From Cocos nucifera (taxonomy: Eukaryota; Streptophyta; Magnoliopsida; Arecales; Arecaceae): a stretch of 64,000 nucleotides of DNA. The notes below the pieces were generated by a model. That model saw only the letters and a program-made list of their open reading frames with translations. It made no database searches and was not told the origin of the DNA. Location of the stretch: positions 185,887 to 249,886 of the forward strand of contig QRFJ01002489.1 in assembly GCA_006176705.1 (NCBI GenBank), read 5' to 3'. Shown piece by piece: positions 12,491 to 24,389 of this stretch. The translations under genes were made by a program, and so were the position numbers. Within the stretch, counting starts at the first letter, position 1, and every line of letters begins with the position of its first letter.

Positions 12491-13552
12491 TACTATTGAT
12501 TGTATACCCTATCAATTCTAGAGAATTGCACAAGTTGAGATGATTATCAATTAATTGGCCTTACACGTTAACCTTATATTTTCTAAGATTTAATATAACT
12601 TCTAAAAAGTGATATTTATCATGTTTCAATAATTGATAATTTATAATCTCTACAAAAATCAAGTTTTCATATCTTAAATGATTGACAAATCCTTTTGACT
12701 TATCCATTTTAAAAAGTAATTTGTATCTTATAATTATAAATTGATATATAAGAAATTCATCATCTAATGCATTCAAAATTTCTAATATTCATGATCATAA
12801 GTTCACTAAAATATATGGATTTTTGGCAATGTCTACTTCAAATAAGAAAAAATATTAAAAGGATACCGACCTCCACCAAAGTAATTTTTGAAAATAGTTT
12901 ATACTACATGTTGTAACTTCAATATTTACAAAATCTAAAAACCATTGGTGATATTTTTAACAAATAATGTTGTTCGTCTTTGATTATATCATAACCATGG
13001 AATAAAGAAATAATATTTTCATTAACTTTGACAACTTAGAACTCAATTCTATGTCTCTTTGATTTTCTATGATTTTAGCTCACTTTTTTTTTTTTTTTTT
13101 AGTGAAATTTAAGTTTAAAAAAACTACAAAAATAAATATTACCAGGAGCAATCTTATTACTAGCCAAATAAAAAGGATAATATTGCACTAGAAATAGGAA
13201 AGCAATAGTATTTTGGATGTCATCTTATTAAATGCACTCAGCCCACGGGAAATGCTTTTCCTGGTTTCCTAAAACCATCAAAGCCAGAACCAGCAAATTT
13301 ATAACGCACCAACCCTTCCATTACAACAACAGGATAGTGTTTGTTTCCACCGATGCCACTCCACTTGTGCTCATCACTTCGTTGCATTAATAGCCATTTT
13401 GTTTTCCTTGAACGCGCTCTGCCTTTTTCTCTTTATAAATATCCAAGCTCTCAAATGGCAAATGCAATCTTTTCAAATACTACTCAACAATGTCCAAACC
13501 ATGATTGCCATCCCCCCCTCTCCCTCTACTCCTCAGTGTGTGTGCGAAATAA
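12491..13552. other. AT-rich intergenic
   Basis: No gene is recognised. A TATA-like CTTTATAAATA at about 13,431-13,441 is followed by an ATG at 13,457, but the frame is short and runs into a family-M element. A T20-type run lies at 13,086-13,101. Confidence 0.35.
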
Positions 13553-13682
13553 TTTTTTGGTGGGATAAGCTAGGATCGAACCCTGATTCCTAAGTCACAG
13601 TATGTAACTATTTATATAAGGTTCTATATACGTTTGTTGTTGCTTGGGAGTCAGGTTCGATCCTAGCCTTCCCATTAAAAAA
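13553..13682. mobile_element. small terminal-inverted-repeat element, family M, copy 3
   Basis: The left end TTTTTTGGTGGGATAAGC, followed by TAGGATCGAACCCTGATTCC, matches the reverse complement of the right end, TTTTTTAATGGGAAGGC followed by TAGGATCGAACCTGACTCC. This is the clearest inverted pair of the family, about 43 bp per arm. The GGATCGAACCC arm looks like a tRNA box B but no tRNA is present. Confidence 0.78.
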
Positions 13683-13800
13683 GAAGGTAAAAAATGATGA
13701 TGTAGAGAAGAAGCCTTTGCTTGCAACTTGCAATCATTGGTATAATCTCTCCCATCCCTAGAGCCCCTTGAATCGTCCGAAGTCTGATCTCTTCAAAGGA

Positions 13801-13916
13801 TTTTTTTGGTGGGATAAGCTAAGTTCGGACCTTGATTCTTAAGCCAATGTAAATTTTAAACAAGGTTACATTTGTCAACTTGAGTCGGATTCGATCCTAG
13901 CATTCCCACTAAAAGA
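13801..13916. mobile_element. small terminal-inverted-repeat element, family M, copy 4
   Basis: Same ends as copy 3 (left TTTTTTTGGTGGGATAAGC; right arm GATTCGATCCTAGCATTCCC). The 55 bp after copies 3 and 4 also match (both with AGAAGG-AAAAAA, then GCATGCAACT/GCTTGCAACT and AATCATTG). Copies 3 and 4 are therefore a tandem duplication of a roughly 200-250 bp segment. Confidence 0.72.
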
Positions 13917-14275
13917 GAAGGCAAAAAAGATGGTGCAGAAGCTTTCGCATGCAACTCGTAATCATTGATGGATGGGCCATTTCTGTTCTCGAATATTTTC
14001 GGATCGGATCTTTACCCAGTTTTCATCTTGCTAGCGTTGTCATTGTTGCCAGGTAGGAAGTTGAGAAACTCGCCACCCTCCATTTGTGTGAGAGAGAAAG
14101 GAGCTTGATTTGGATGTATCGGATCAACCGATAGTAGTCTGATTTTGGAAAGACAAAACCCTAAGCCCACTTGAACCGCGTGATCCTTGATCAAGTGACG
14201 AGAAAAGAGACCCACAGATGAGTGGTCTCATTACTGGCCAGTCGCTAGTATTGTTATGCATGGTCACGTGCAAAC

Positions 14276-14541
14276 TTACGCATAAAATTTTTATGCGGAA
14301 GAAATCCGCATAGAAAATATGTCCGGATGTTTCTACACGATCCGTCGTCGGAAGAGCGGGCGGATAAAAATTTCCATGCGAAAGAAAAATCTGCATAGGA
14401 AGTAACATGCGGTGATCCCCAAACAATGTTCCCATAAAATTTCTGTGCGGAACTCGGTTATGCCCTTAAATACGTACGTCCGCGTGTATTTTCTATGCGG
14501 AAGAAAATCCGCATGGAAAGGGAATGCGGACCACCGCATTT
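14276..14541. repeat. cluster of GCGGA...TCCGC hairpin motifs, probable foldback element
   Basis: Short palindromes recur with about 20-bp arms plus loop. ATGCGGAAGAAATCCGCAT is at about 14,293-14,311. CATGCGAAAG...CTGCATAGG is at 14,375-14,399. CTATGCGGAAG...TCCGCATGG is at 14,493-14,516. ATGCGGACCACCGCAT is at 14,524-14,539. A diverged half-site TGTGCGGAAC lies at about 14,444. The spacing suggests nested or internally duplicated inverted-repeat elements. No protein is encoded. Confidence 0.6.
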
Positions 14542-14639
14542 CATGCCCATGGAAACATGGAACGGTGAGGTAAGTAGAGGATGAGCTGGTTGGCGTCCGC
14601 GTGTATGGCCTGCAGCTTGCATACGTGCTCAGCCGCTGC

Positions 14640-14985
14640 GTCTCCCATTTTAATCTTCCTCGACTGCCGCGAGCCGGGGGAATAAAATAAGGAAGTTGGC
14701 GAGGGCCGCTAAGCACGATAACTGTTCGATAAAATGCTTGACAGAGACATAGCTTCTTGGGGTTCCCTCGCCGGTCTTGAGCTTTGTACAGTGTGGCCTC
14801 TCACAAATGAGGAAGAGGTTGGGCTGAAGGATAAAGGGAGAGTCGCCATCACACAAAAAGAGAAGACGTGGACAATACCTTGAATCAAAGTCTGCAATGC
14901 GGCAGGGATAGCCGTTCTCTGCTCCATTAAGACTTGGGTGAAGAACTGTTGAGGCTCTGGACTTTGGCAGCATCACATGCCTGAC
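14640..14985 (-). other. possible exon or captured gene fragment, unrecognised
   Basis: On minus, 108 codons are open, including LPKSRASTVLHP and NGYPCRIADFDSR. A donor-like AG|GTATTG follows the latter near 14,879. Base composition is more GC-rich than the surroundings. I do not recognise the protein and no partner exon is evident, so this may be chance. Confidence 0.18.
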
Positions 14986-17012
14986 AGACTGAATGATAAG
15001 TTCTGGTCGGTAAGGGGAACGAGAGAGAGCGTTTAGAAGTTGGAATCATTTTTTTTTTTTTTCAGCTTGAAATGAATTCTATGGTTCTAGCCTGGTTTCT
15101 CTGTCTAACGGTCAACGAAAGTGCCATTTATATCCTTTCGACGATAGTGTATCATCAAATTTTATTGTGATGCTCCAATAACTAACATATAAAAGATTAG
15201 ATGGTAGTTTTTGTTTACCAATAAACCCATAATCACATCATACTGGGTTATTGTTGTGCTGCTAATTTGGTACGAAGGTGAAGCCCCACCGGATGCATGT
15301 ACTGTACAAAATTACATGCGACTCTCTAAAATGAACTCAAAAAATTTGCAACCTTTTTTTTCCATGAATGAATGGAGGAAAATTTTTCTTTTATTTTCGT
15401 TTCATATATCCCTGGAAATAAATATATGATGGGGCTTGCCTATGACGAAACCGAACAATAGAAATAATCATGGTTTATCATCAAGGTTTCAACTTTTATG
15501 ATGCATGGCCATGTGTCCCTGTTCCTTCAATCAAATATTTCTCTTCTTTATCTTGTTTACTTTTCCTTATAATGGACTCTGGCAAAATCATAATCTATTC
15601 TCTTTCACATAAAGTTCACACCCATGTTGACTCCGAAAGCAGAGAAATCGGAAGCTATTCCAGACCCACAAGGACGCAAAAGGCTCCCAAAGCTCAACCG
15701 AAGCTTCAGAATTACCACGGGATTGATGGCTGGGTGCACCATAATGAAAGTGATGGTTGAGACTTTTTCAAAGGTGAACTCATGCTAGAGAACTATGGAT
15801 TGGTGGAACCGTCTGTCCCATGAATCATGGCAACTAGGTCATCATCAGCAAAATTACCCCGCCACCTTTAATGCATTGCTCGAAAGATTGCTTCCAACAT
15901 CATTATGGTGAAACTTTAATTAATTCTGATGAACCGAAATATTCCATTAGAATATTTCACAGGAGCGACAAGCTAGCGTAGCGTCTTTTTCATTTCATCA
16001 AGGTGACCTAAGCGACTAAAACTTTTCTTAAGAGCATCGTCATCTACCACTCAAAAATCCTTTTTTTTTTTTTTTTTTTTTTGAGGGTTATCTACCACTC
16101 TAAAATCAGAAGTGATGCTGTTCTTCTCGGACGTGATCTTCAAAAAAAAGAGTAAAAAACTGAAATATCCTCCACAAGTGGCTTTCATGGATGGTTCAGA
16201 TCACATCAATAATTATACTCTACTACCAACCTGCTCGTATATATATCAGCCTTATTCATATCCCTAAGGAGGAAACGAACAGTAAAAAGGACGACTAAAC
16301 CAACCACATACTTAGCTTGGACCTTCAACCACAGTAATCCTAAATCTTGGTACTGCAGTAAAATCCATATATAGTACCAATTGTCCACAAAAAAGTTGTA
16401 GACAAGAACCAACTTCTGAGCCTTGTCTCATGCCCTCCCCCGTGCCACAACAAGGAAACAAGAGATATCTCACATGGCCTGTGACCCATGAGCTGTGAAG
16501 CCAAAGCAATATCCAAGCGGAAAGATGCTCGAGCCTCGAGGAAAGTTTCAAATCACACCATAAAAGTGCAAACCCAGCCTGCCAAAGAAACTCTCCATGT
16601 GCTGGTGGGCTCCCACCACCCAACCCAAAGTTTCATCCATCCTCTGCCATCATTGTAGCACCAACCACCCCCATCATCACCATAATTATAAATAATCTTA
16701 GCTTTTTAATTTCATATCTTCCTTCAACCTTACTTCTAATTAGTTTACTCTATCATAGGATTATGATAAGAGGTGATTGTATCAGCATATTGGAAGAGGA
16801 TAGACATGAGAATTAAGAAAAGCATATATATGCTCCAAGAGCTGCAGAACAGTGATCCATAAGATAGCAATATAGCATTACTTAATTTACACACTTTTAA
16901 GAAACAGCCAAGGTGCTGGAATACAAAACACAGCTGGGGGGAATTCGCCATGAACAAGATAAAGAGACAAAGTTGCAAGCCACAAGATAGATAAAGTAAC
17001 GGTGGTGAAGGC
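14986..17012. other. intergenic and probable PIP1 3' UTR
   Basis: No gene is recognised between 14,986 and about 16,740. Poly-T runs are at about 15,049-15,061 and 16,061-16,082. The 200-270 bp immediately below 17,013 should include the 3' UTR of the aquaporin gene. No poly(A) signal could be fixed with confidence. Confidence 0.4.
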
Positions 17013-18982
17013 TCAAGGCCTACTCTTGAATGGGATTGCCCTGATGACCACCTGGTGGTAGAGAGCAGCGAGTGCAGCTCCAATGAATGGTCCCACCCAG
17101 AAAATCCACTGAGAAGAGACAAGAATACGTAGTTAGTTGTAAGAGCTATTAAAGTAGTATATGGAACTCGTTATCACACCTAGAGAGGCTTACTTGGTCA
17201 TCCCAAGCATGGTCCCTGTTGTAGATGATGGCTGCCCCAAGGCTTCTGGCAGGGTTGATACCAGTTCCAGTGATGGGGATGGTAGCCAGATGAACAAGGA
17301 AAACAGCAAATCCGATAGGCAAGGGAGCAAGGATCTGCACAAATCTCACCAGAGTTTATTAGATTAAATTCAAGGGAAAAAGAAAAACAAAGAACCAAGG
17401 ATTGGTCCAACTGCAAGACTAGTAGTTTCACAAAATCAGCAAACCATAAAATCAAAAAGCTTTTTGAAAGCAGGGGTTAGAACCTTGATGAAGTCTCAAA
17501 AGCTACAGAATCCCAGCAAGCAACACAAGAGAACACCATTTTAAGCACCATTATGAGAAGGAATCAAAGAAACACTACATATGGGATACTTTTAAGCAGA
17601 ATTTGTCTATAAAAACATGAAGAGTACTGCAAAGTTAAAGATACTCCATGGATAAATTGATAACGCTTTAGAAAAATGGAAGGCTGACTGCATGTCTTGA
17701 GAAAGAGTTACTTACGGGTACATGAGAGTCCCTGGCACTCCTCTTGGCATCAGTGGCAGAGAAAACAGTGTAGACAAGGACAAAGGTGCCAATAATCTCA
17801 GCACCCAAGCCATCACCCTTGGTGTAGCCAGGAGCCACAACATTGGCTCCTCCACCATTGCTCTCATAGAGCCCCTTCTGGAACCCCTTGACCACACCAG
17901 CACCACAGATGGCACCCAGGCATTGCATCACCATGTAGAACAGAGCTCTGGTCAGGGAGAGCTTCCCTGCCAACAGCAGCCCAAAGGTCACAGCAGGGTT
18001 GATGTGGCCACCTGCCCATTTAGCAAAAGGAAATAGCTAAATCAAAACCAGCCTTCAAACAGTGGAAAAAGGAGGTCTCAAACTAAAGCAGCAAGCCCTA
18101 GAGGTTCAAGTCTTCAAGGGCGGAAATGAGGTATTATTGTTTTAACGGTAATGAATAATTAAAAAAATTAACTGTTGGCAAGATAATAGATAATATATAT
18201 ATGGAAAGAGAAGAGATAACATGGAAAGGAAGCAAAATTTTTGCGGAAAAAATAACTTAAAAATTAAAAAGTAGCAAGATGATTTTAGAGAAAAATTACT
18301 AAAGCCATTTGTCTTTTATAAAATTATTTCGCATTTGTTTACTTACAAAATGAAAACTAAAAAATAATAATGACTAAATAATAGTAATAATAATAAGGCA
18401 CAAAAAATATATATATATATACCAATACCTGCACCTAGTGGAAGGGATAAAACCATAGAAGTGAGAAAGGCATATGAAACAAAAACATACCTTCCTTTTA
18501 ATCCTAAAAATTATAACATGTATAATCTGCACTGTAATGATGATACCAACTTAAGAATAGGCAACATGACATCATAAGACCAAGATGAGAGCAAGAAAAT
18601 AGAGAAAAGACAAGAAAAACAGAAAAAGAAGAAGGGAGACAGTTTCTTCACCTGAGATCCCAGCAGTGCAGTAGACCAGGGCAAAGATCATGCCACCAAA
18701 GGCCCAAGCAATCCCTTGGATGCCCACAGTGGAGCACTTGCTGGGGGACTTGACCACACCCATGACAGTGAGGATGGTGATGTAGAGGAAGAGGAAGGTG
18801 GCCATGAACTCTGCTATCCCGGCCCTGTAGAAGGACCATGACTGGAGCTCCCCTGGCTCAAACAAGGGAGCTGGTGGGGGCTCCTTGTAGTCCTTGTCCT
18901 GGGTTTGAGCTGCCGTCCCTATTGGCTGCCTTTCTGAGAACTTGTTGGCTCCTAGCCTAACATCCTCTTCTTTCCCTTCCAT
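17013..18982 (-). CDS. PIP1: PIP1-type plasma membrane aquaporin, complete, 4 exons
   Basis: Exons: 18,982-18,652, 18,011-17,716, 17,334-17,194 and 17,108-17,013 (864 nt, 287 residues, all introns GT-AG, phases 1, 0, 0). The protein forms water-conducting tetramers in the plasma membrane; PIP1 members often need PIP2 partners to reach it. The long N-terminus (MEGKEEDVRLGANKF) and short C-terminus (IPFKSRP) are PIP1 traits. Both NPA boxes are intact (N115-A117 in GGHINPAVTFG; N236-A238 in GINPARS). The selectivity filter is F95, H224, T233 and R239, the standard water-selective set. The loop B phosphosite (KLS129) and gating loop D histidine (H207 in DSHVP) are present. Length is normal for the family (about 286-289), and a TATA box lies 99-108 bp upstream of the ATG. 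The exact PIP1 subgroup cannot be named without a tree. Confidence 0.97.
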
Positions 18983-19080
18983 CTTCCTCCCTCTCTGCCT
19001 AGGAACTCTATTCTCCCAAAATGTGAGCGATACAGGAAGGAAAAAGCTGTGACTCGAGTGGAATCCAAGGCTAGGTGGGG

Positions 19081-19090
19081 GCTTTTATAG
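19081..19090 (-). promoter_or_regulatory. TATA box of the PIP1 gene
   Basis: The minus strand reads CTATAAAAGC about 100 bp before the ATG. A start site about 25-30 bp further on would give a 5' UTR of about 70 bp. Confidence 0.7.
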
Positions 19091-20415
19091 ACGTACAGAT
19101 GGAAGAAAAGAAGCGGGCTTAAGGTTGTGGTGTAACGTCATTTCTTTGCAAGGGCTTAATAGATAGAGCCGGTTATGTGTTAATATAAAATACAAGGTGG
19201 CTTCTGGGGGTAGTTCAGAGATGATTCTGGAAAGGGTATATGTATTAATATAATATGGACGGGGGAGGTGGCTTGGCCTGATCTTTTCCCGCAGCGGACG
19301 CTCGATACAAATGTACTTACCGTATAACCTAAAAAGAGAATAAGAGAGAGAGAGAACTTTTTCACTTGATGGCCCTGGATGTAGAACCATAGGACACTTC
19401 CTTAGTTTACTGACCTTGTTTTCATTAAAAAAAAAAAATTATTCACGAGCCGGTTATAACCTTTTAGCAGATACTTCTGAATGATGCTGTATTGAGAGAT
19501 TATTATCGATATATTATATTGAATCTTCTATAGACTTCTTATCCATCTCCATGCTTTTGTATGACAATCAGTAAGCCACACAAAACTTCAAACTTGCTGG
19601 ATTCTAAATTATTAGGATAGGGAACTATACTTTCTGTGACAATTCGTAGTGAATCAATGAAGGCCAACAACTATTCTAATCTGACTCTTGATTCAATCTA
19701 GGATGTTTATCTTTCCATAGAGATCATAAGTGGCAATTAGATCAAAATGTGGACTGTGAAGGAAAGCCATTAGTATTAATTATGCTTGTAGCATGAATGG
19801 CTAAAAATAAGTGGATTTTTTATTCATTAATAAAAAAGCAAAGCAACATATTTCTTTATAAAATCATAAGTATATTAGGGAGTTGTTTGTGACACAACCA
19901 TATTTCCTCCTAACCTACCTAATTTCTTGTCCTTTACTCCTTGTCATCTTGCTTTGCGTACTTCTCCATTTTTTACTGTTCACTTTGTTTTCCACCCAAG
20001 AACAGGGAGAAAGAATGGCAGAAGCTTTCCGTCTAATTTTCGCTTCTTAGGTACAAATGGTCCCTACACAGCAGTAATAATCCAAGCGAACCCGCGAGAG
20101 TAGTCGGTAAACGAACAGTTAATTATGACGGTGCACCAAAATGCCGGAATGTTACTTTAAGGAAGGGACAAGTTCATTTACGCTGACCTGCGGTGAGGAC
20201 ACCCCGAACCGGGTGACCAATGGTCTGGAGGACGGGGTCATGTTTCCGATGAGCACTGAAGAGACGACCGTTATGGAAAGCGACGGCTTGGAATCGAATC
20301 ACTCGTGAGAGGACTCGTGATAAAAGCTGGTGTTCGCTATTGCACGCGGCCAACGGCTCCATCCTCGGTGTTGTCGTGATCAGAAAAAGGCATGCAAGCA
20401 ACGCATACATGCATC

Positions 20416-20459
<44 letters not shown>

Positions 20460-20522
20460 ATTAACACCAGAAGAAATGGTACTACCTCGAATATGATCAT
20501 TTAAATTTGCAACGAAGCAGAT

Positions 20523-20559
<37 letters not shown>

Positions 20560-22544
20560 ATTAGCATTTGATAATGTCAGATATAATCAGTCTAGATTTC
20601 TATTGTTATGTAATTCAATTGGGAGGCCAGAAACCCAGAAAACATGCATGAAGGAAGGGTATTATCTCTAGTGTGGTTATCTAAATTTGCAATGAAGCAG
20701 ATGAGAAGTGAAGATGGGTATAATTTATATTTTTTGGTAGAAAATATGATTTTAATATACATGGTGAACATTTGGCAATGAGAATAAAAAGAGTGTTTTC
20801 CATTGTTCACCACAAATGACAACAAAGGTTAATTCTTTTCATTCTCTCTCCTCGGCACAATTCATTCAAAGTTTATTCTCTTTTGACATGATTCTTCGAA
20901 TGCTTCCTGATTTTGATACTCTGCAATGTACCAAAATCAAATAATTGTATACGTATCATAAATTTATAATTTAACATATGTTTGTATATATAATAGATAG
21001 ATTTTTTTGGTATTATCTGGGATAATTTTTCTAAATCTATAAAACATGCATGACTCAATCGGTCCAAAACATACATTACCCGGCTTAGATTGAGCAATAA
21101 TTGAATCTAGAATTTTAGGGATCATCTCTTAGTCCAGCTAGACATAATACTTTTAGTGAATTTGATAAGTTACCGTATGACAAAATTGGCCCACTTGACT
21201 TGAATTTGGTGCGGTAGAAATCTACCTTTACCATTTAAACCCACCAGACATAATATCAATTCGACGTATATCCTACTAAAATTCCTCAACATAATGAACA
21301 TATCATAGTCCAAAGTAAGTAGCTAAGAAAGAAGAACATCATTGAACCCATACTTAAACCTATTTGTATCGGAAATCTACTTCATGAGTCACCATAGTCC
21401 ATTTTATTGTGCACATTGTGATGGCCAAGGACAACGACATTTGGTACTTGTCTACGTTCGTCACCATTTCTAGTGGCCTGACATGATTGGGAGCTGGTGG
21501 AGGTGAAGTCATTCTCTTTTATTGCGGCCAGAGAAGCCTCTAAAAACAAAGCGAAAACATGTAGTTGCGAGAGAAGTCACTTCCCAGGACCGCCTGCCGC
21601 TCTTCGACTCCTGGCCACACGATTATTTCCCCGGACCACGCCAACCTCAAGCGAGATGGAAACAGAGGGAAACCTAAAAAATTCCACCGACCGCACCGGA
21701 CCAAGACGACTCCGTCCAACCGTCCAACACCTCGTTCTACGCCAACGTATCACCACTGCGTGCCAGCATAGCGGACTGATCAATTGTTGACTGACACGTC
21801 TTCGAATAGCTAATTTTTTTAGGCATATGATCTAATTCTCTACGAATAAAATGTGCGCAAGTGTTACGATAGCAAAACGACACCCCCGTCTGAGAGTTGC
21901 GATCGGAGAGAAAAAAAAAAACAAAGAAAGAAAGAGACACCCACTGAGAGTGAATGGTGATTGGCGTGCGTCCTCTGATGTTCGTACTTAAATATTCTGT
22001 TGTAAGTGCCTTTTTGCAGTCAACGAATTGGTACATAGTTGTAAAAACTGAGATGAGAATTTTATTTATTATATATCATCTTTCAAGAAAAATGGAAGAT
22101 TTTTATGCTCAAAAGCTGTGCGTTCTTTGTTCGGCTTGTGTGAGTGTAGCAAACGGGAATAAATATTTGAAGGATGTATAAAAGAGTGGTTTATTTTGTT
22201 TCATAAAAGCTGCCACAAACACCCAAAGAGACGAGAGGGAAAAGGAATAAAGCAGCAGCAGCAGCTGCTCCAGCAGAAGAGGGACGAGAAAGGTGCAAGA
22301 TGATGTGCGGAGTGCTATATATCATCGTTATATAAACCATTTACCGTTTAAAGAAAAATGTTGATAGTATTTCCTTGTTTTTTTTAATAAGAAGTACATC
22401 GGTCGGACAAGTTATCTTTAAGGATTTCATAGAAAATAGGATTCTGCAGAGGCTCAAAATGGTAAAACTTAGACAGGAACAACTCAGAATTATCGCTGTA
22501 TAATTCAGGACTAATATTAGAAATAAAAATAATGTAAATATTAT
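19091..22544. other. intergenic: PIP1 upstream region and repeats
   Basis: No gene is recognised. Several 60-108 codon open frames between 20.1-20.5 and 21.5-22.2 kb lack family signatures. A 40-bp segment is duplicated (AAATTTGCAACGAAGCAGATG at about 20,503 and AAATTTGCAATGAAGCAGATG-type at about 20,682). A CAG run is at about 22,252-22,266. Confidence 0.4.
20423..20556. repeat. two TA microsatellites
   Basis: TA runs at about 20,423-20,454 and 20,526-20,556, separated by about 70 bp of unique sequence. Confidence 0.9.
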
Positions 22545-22970
22545 CTGTTTGATTTATTTTTTATCTAAATTAATTTAGATATAAATAAAAATTTAAAATT
22601 TGACTAACATACATATTCATATTTATATTCATAAAAATATATATATATAAATATAAATAGATAACTATCCAATCTGCATTTGAATCTATATTTAATTTTA
22701 TATAATTTTATATAATATTTATTAATTTTTTTAAAAAAATATATAATCATATAAATATATTATTAATTTAATTTATTATTTATTTAATAATATTTTTGAT
22801 TTTATAGTTATAAAATTTAATTATTTAAATTATATTCATAATTATATTTATATTTTTAATATCTAAATTATATTTATATTTATTTAAAATAAATATAAAT
22901 ATAAATTTTTATATTTAAATAATATTTATATCTATATCTATATTCATCAGATAAATATGAATATTGAGTA
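22545..22970. repeat. AT-rich degenerate ATAAATAT/TTATATTT repeat block
   Basis: Over 400 bp are composed almost entirely of A and T, with many permutations of ATATAAAT, TATTTATATT and ATATCTATA. The base use differs sharply from both flanks. It could be a matrix-attachment-like or degenerate simple-sequence region. Confidence 0.6.
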
Positions 22971-23199
22971 TATCACGTGATACACGTTAACGAGTAACAT
23001 CCTAAGGCTTCAGAACTGCACATCACAGCATACAGGATTATGCTAAGTGTTTCTTAAATATATTTTATAAAAAATTAAAAATATTTTGATTATTGATTAT
23101 ATAAAGTTAATTAAGAAATTTTGATACCACCAGGTTACCAACCGGTAACCCGTCGGTTTTTCTTTTCTTTTCCTTTTTTTTATTTTTTATTTTTGTTGC

Positions 23200-23605
23200 G
23201 TGACGTCTCTCAGCATCCGCCCATCCCTTCGGCGCCCCACTTCCCATCGCCGCCCCCCTTCCCTCGCCCATCGCGTCCCTGTGCCGATGGCCTTCTCATG
23301 CCGGCGGCCTCCCTATGCCGGCAGTGTCACTGCCCCCTCCTCTCCCCACCGCATCCTGGTGTCTTCCACCTCCAATGTATCCCCATATCGGTGCCCTCCT
23401 TGCGCCAGTGGCCTTCCTGCGCTAGCGGCATCACCACCCCGTCCTCTCCCCCTCCGTGTCTCAGTGTCTTCCACCCCCGGACCCTCCCCCGGTGCGTCCC
23501 CATAGCAGTGCCCTCCCCGTGCTGTGGGCTCTCTGTGACAGCAACGTCGCCACCCCCTCCTCTTGCCCGCAGCGTTGCCCTTCCCTTCGGCACCCCCCCT
23601 TCAGC
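23200..23605. repeat. C-rich imperfect tandem repeat, about 3 units of 100-117 bp
   Basis: A pyrimidine-rich, GC-rich island lies in AT-rich DNA. Recurring anchors are TCACTGCCCCCTCCTCT (about 23,325), TCACCACCCCGTCCTCT (about 23,429) and TCGCCACCCCCTCCTCT (about 23,546). Two units also carry GTGTCTTCCACC. A 165-codon open frame across it is Pro/Ser-rich low complexity and is not called as a gene. Confidence 0.55.
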
Positions 23606-24389
23606 CAAGGATCGGTAAATGAGGTTTGAAAATGATCAGAAAATGAGGAAGAAGGTGACTTTGAAAATACCCCTGAAGTTCTCAACAATTACCGTACCAT
23701 CTATCCCAAGTTTGAAAATGCCTTTGAATTTTGAAGAAATTATCCGCACCCGCAACGACCGCGGCTGGCTACGAAAAATTTTCGGTAAAATATTTTTACC
23801 GTCCTTTCTTAATCGAATGGTTAAAATTATTTTAAATGAGAAATAGCGTAACTGCCCTTTGGAGAACTGCAGCGTTTCCCAGGGTCCATGGCACTTTTTA
23901 TCCAAACGGTCAATTGCTTCTTGAATAAGAGGATACAACACCATCCACTTATCACTCGTATTTCACACAAGCATCGTACATGCCAAATGTTGTCAAATTA
24001 AATAAACTTAAACTTTCCAATTAAGGTTTGAAACAGATGACCAATTTCGATTTAACATTTGATTCGCTGTATCATGCGGCAATTGGAGACACCAGGCTTT
24101 GATGTCCACAGAAAACATGCTTTAAAAATCAGTATACATGCCTACATGTTTTTTATTTTCATTTTTTTTTCCTCCAGAAACAAGTCAACAACTTACCATT
24201 TTCCGAAACCCCGAGTCGGTTAGTAAAATACAAGAAGCTCAACAGCTTATCTCTTCCTACGTCTAGTTCTGGACTATGAACCCTTACAGCTTGAAACCTG
24301 AGCCTGCCGCCTATCTATTTAACGTTGGATATAAATGGAGAGTTTTTCTTTTTTGTTTTCCTTTTTCTTTGATGTCAGAATACAGATAT
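23606..24389. other. intergenic and SPPL 3' UTR region
   Basis: No gene is recognised. The stretch just below 24,390 should contain the 3' UTR of the SPPL gene. Confidence 0.4.

Noticed and set aside
13570..13585. tRNA box-B-like GGATCGAACCC
   Set aside because: No cloverleaf can be drawn around it. It is the arm of an inverted-repeat element and is mirrored at the other end.
23121..23618. 165-codon plus open frame
   Set aside because: Low-complexity Pro/Ser product of a C-rich minisatellite. No domain, and frames on the other strand are equally open.
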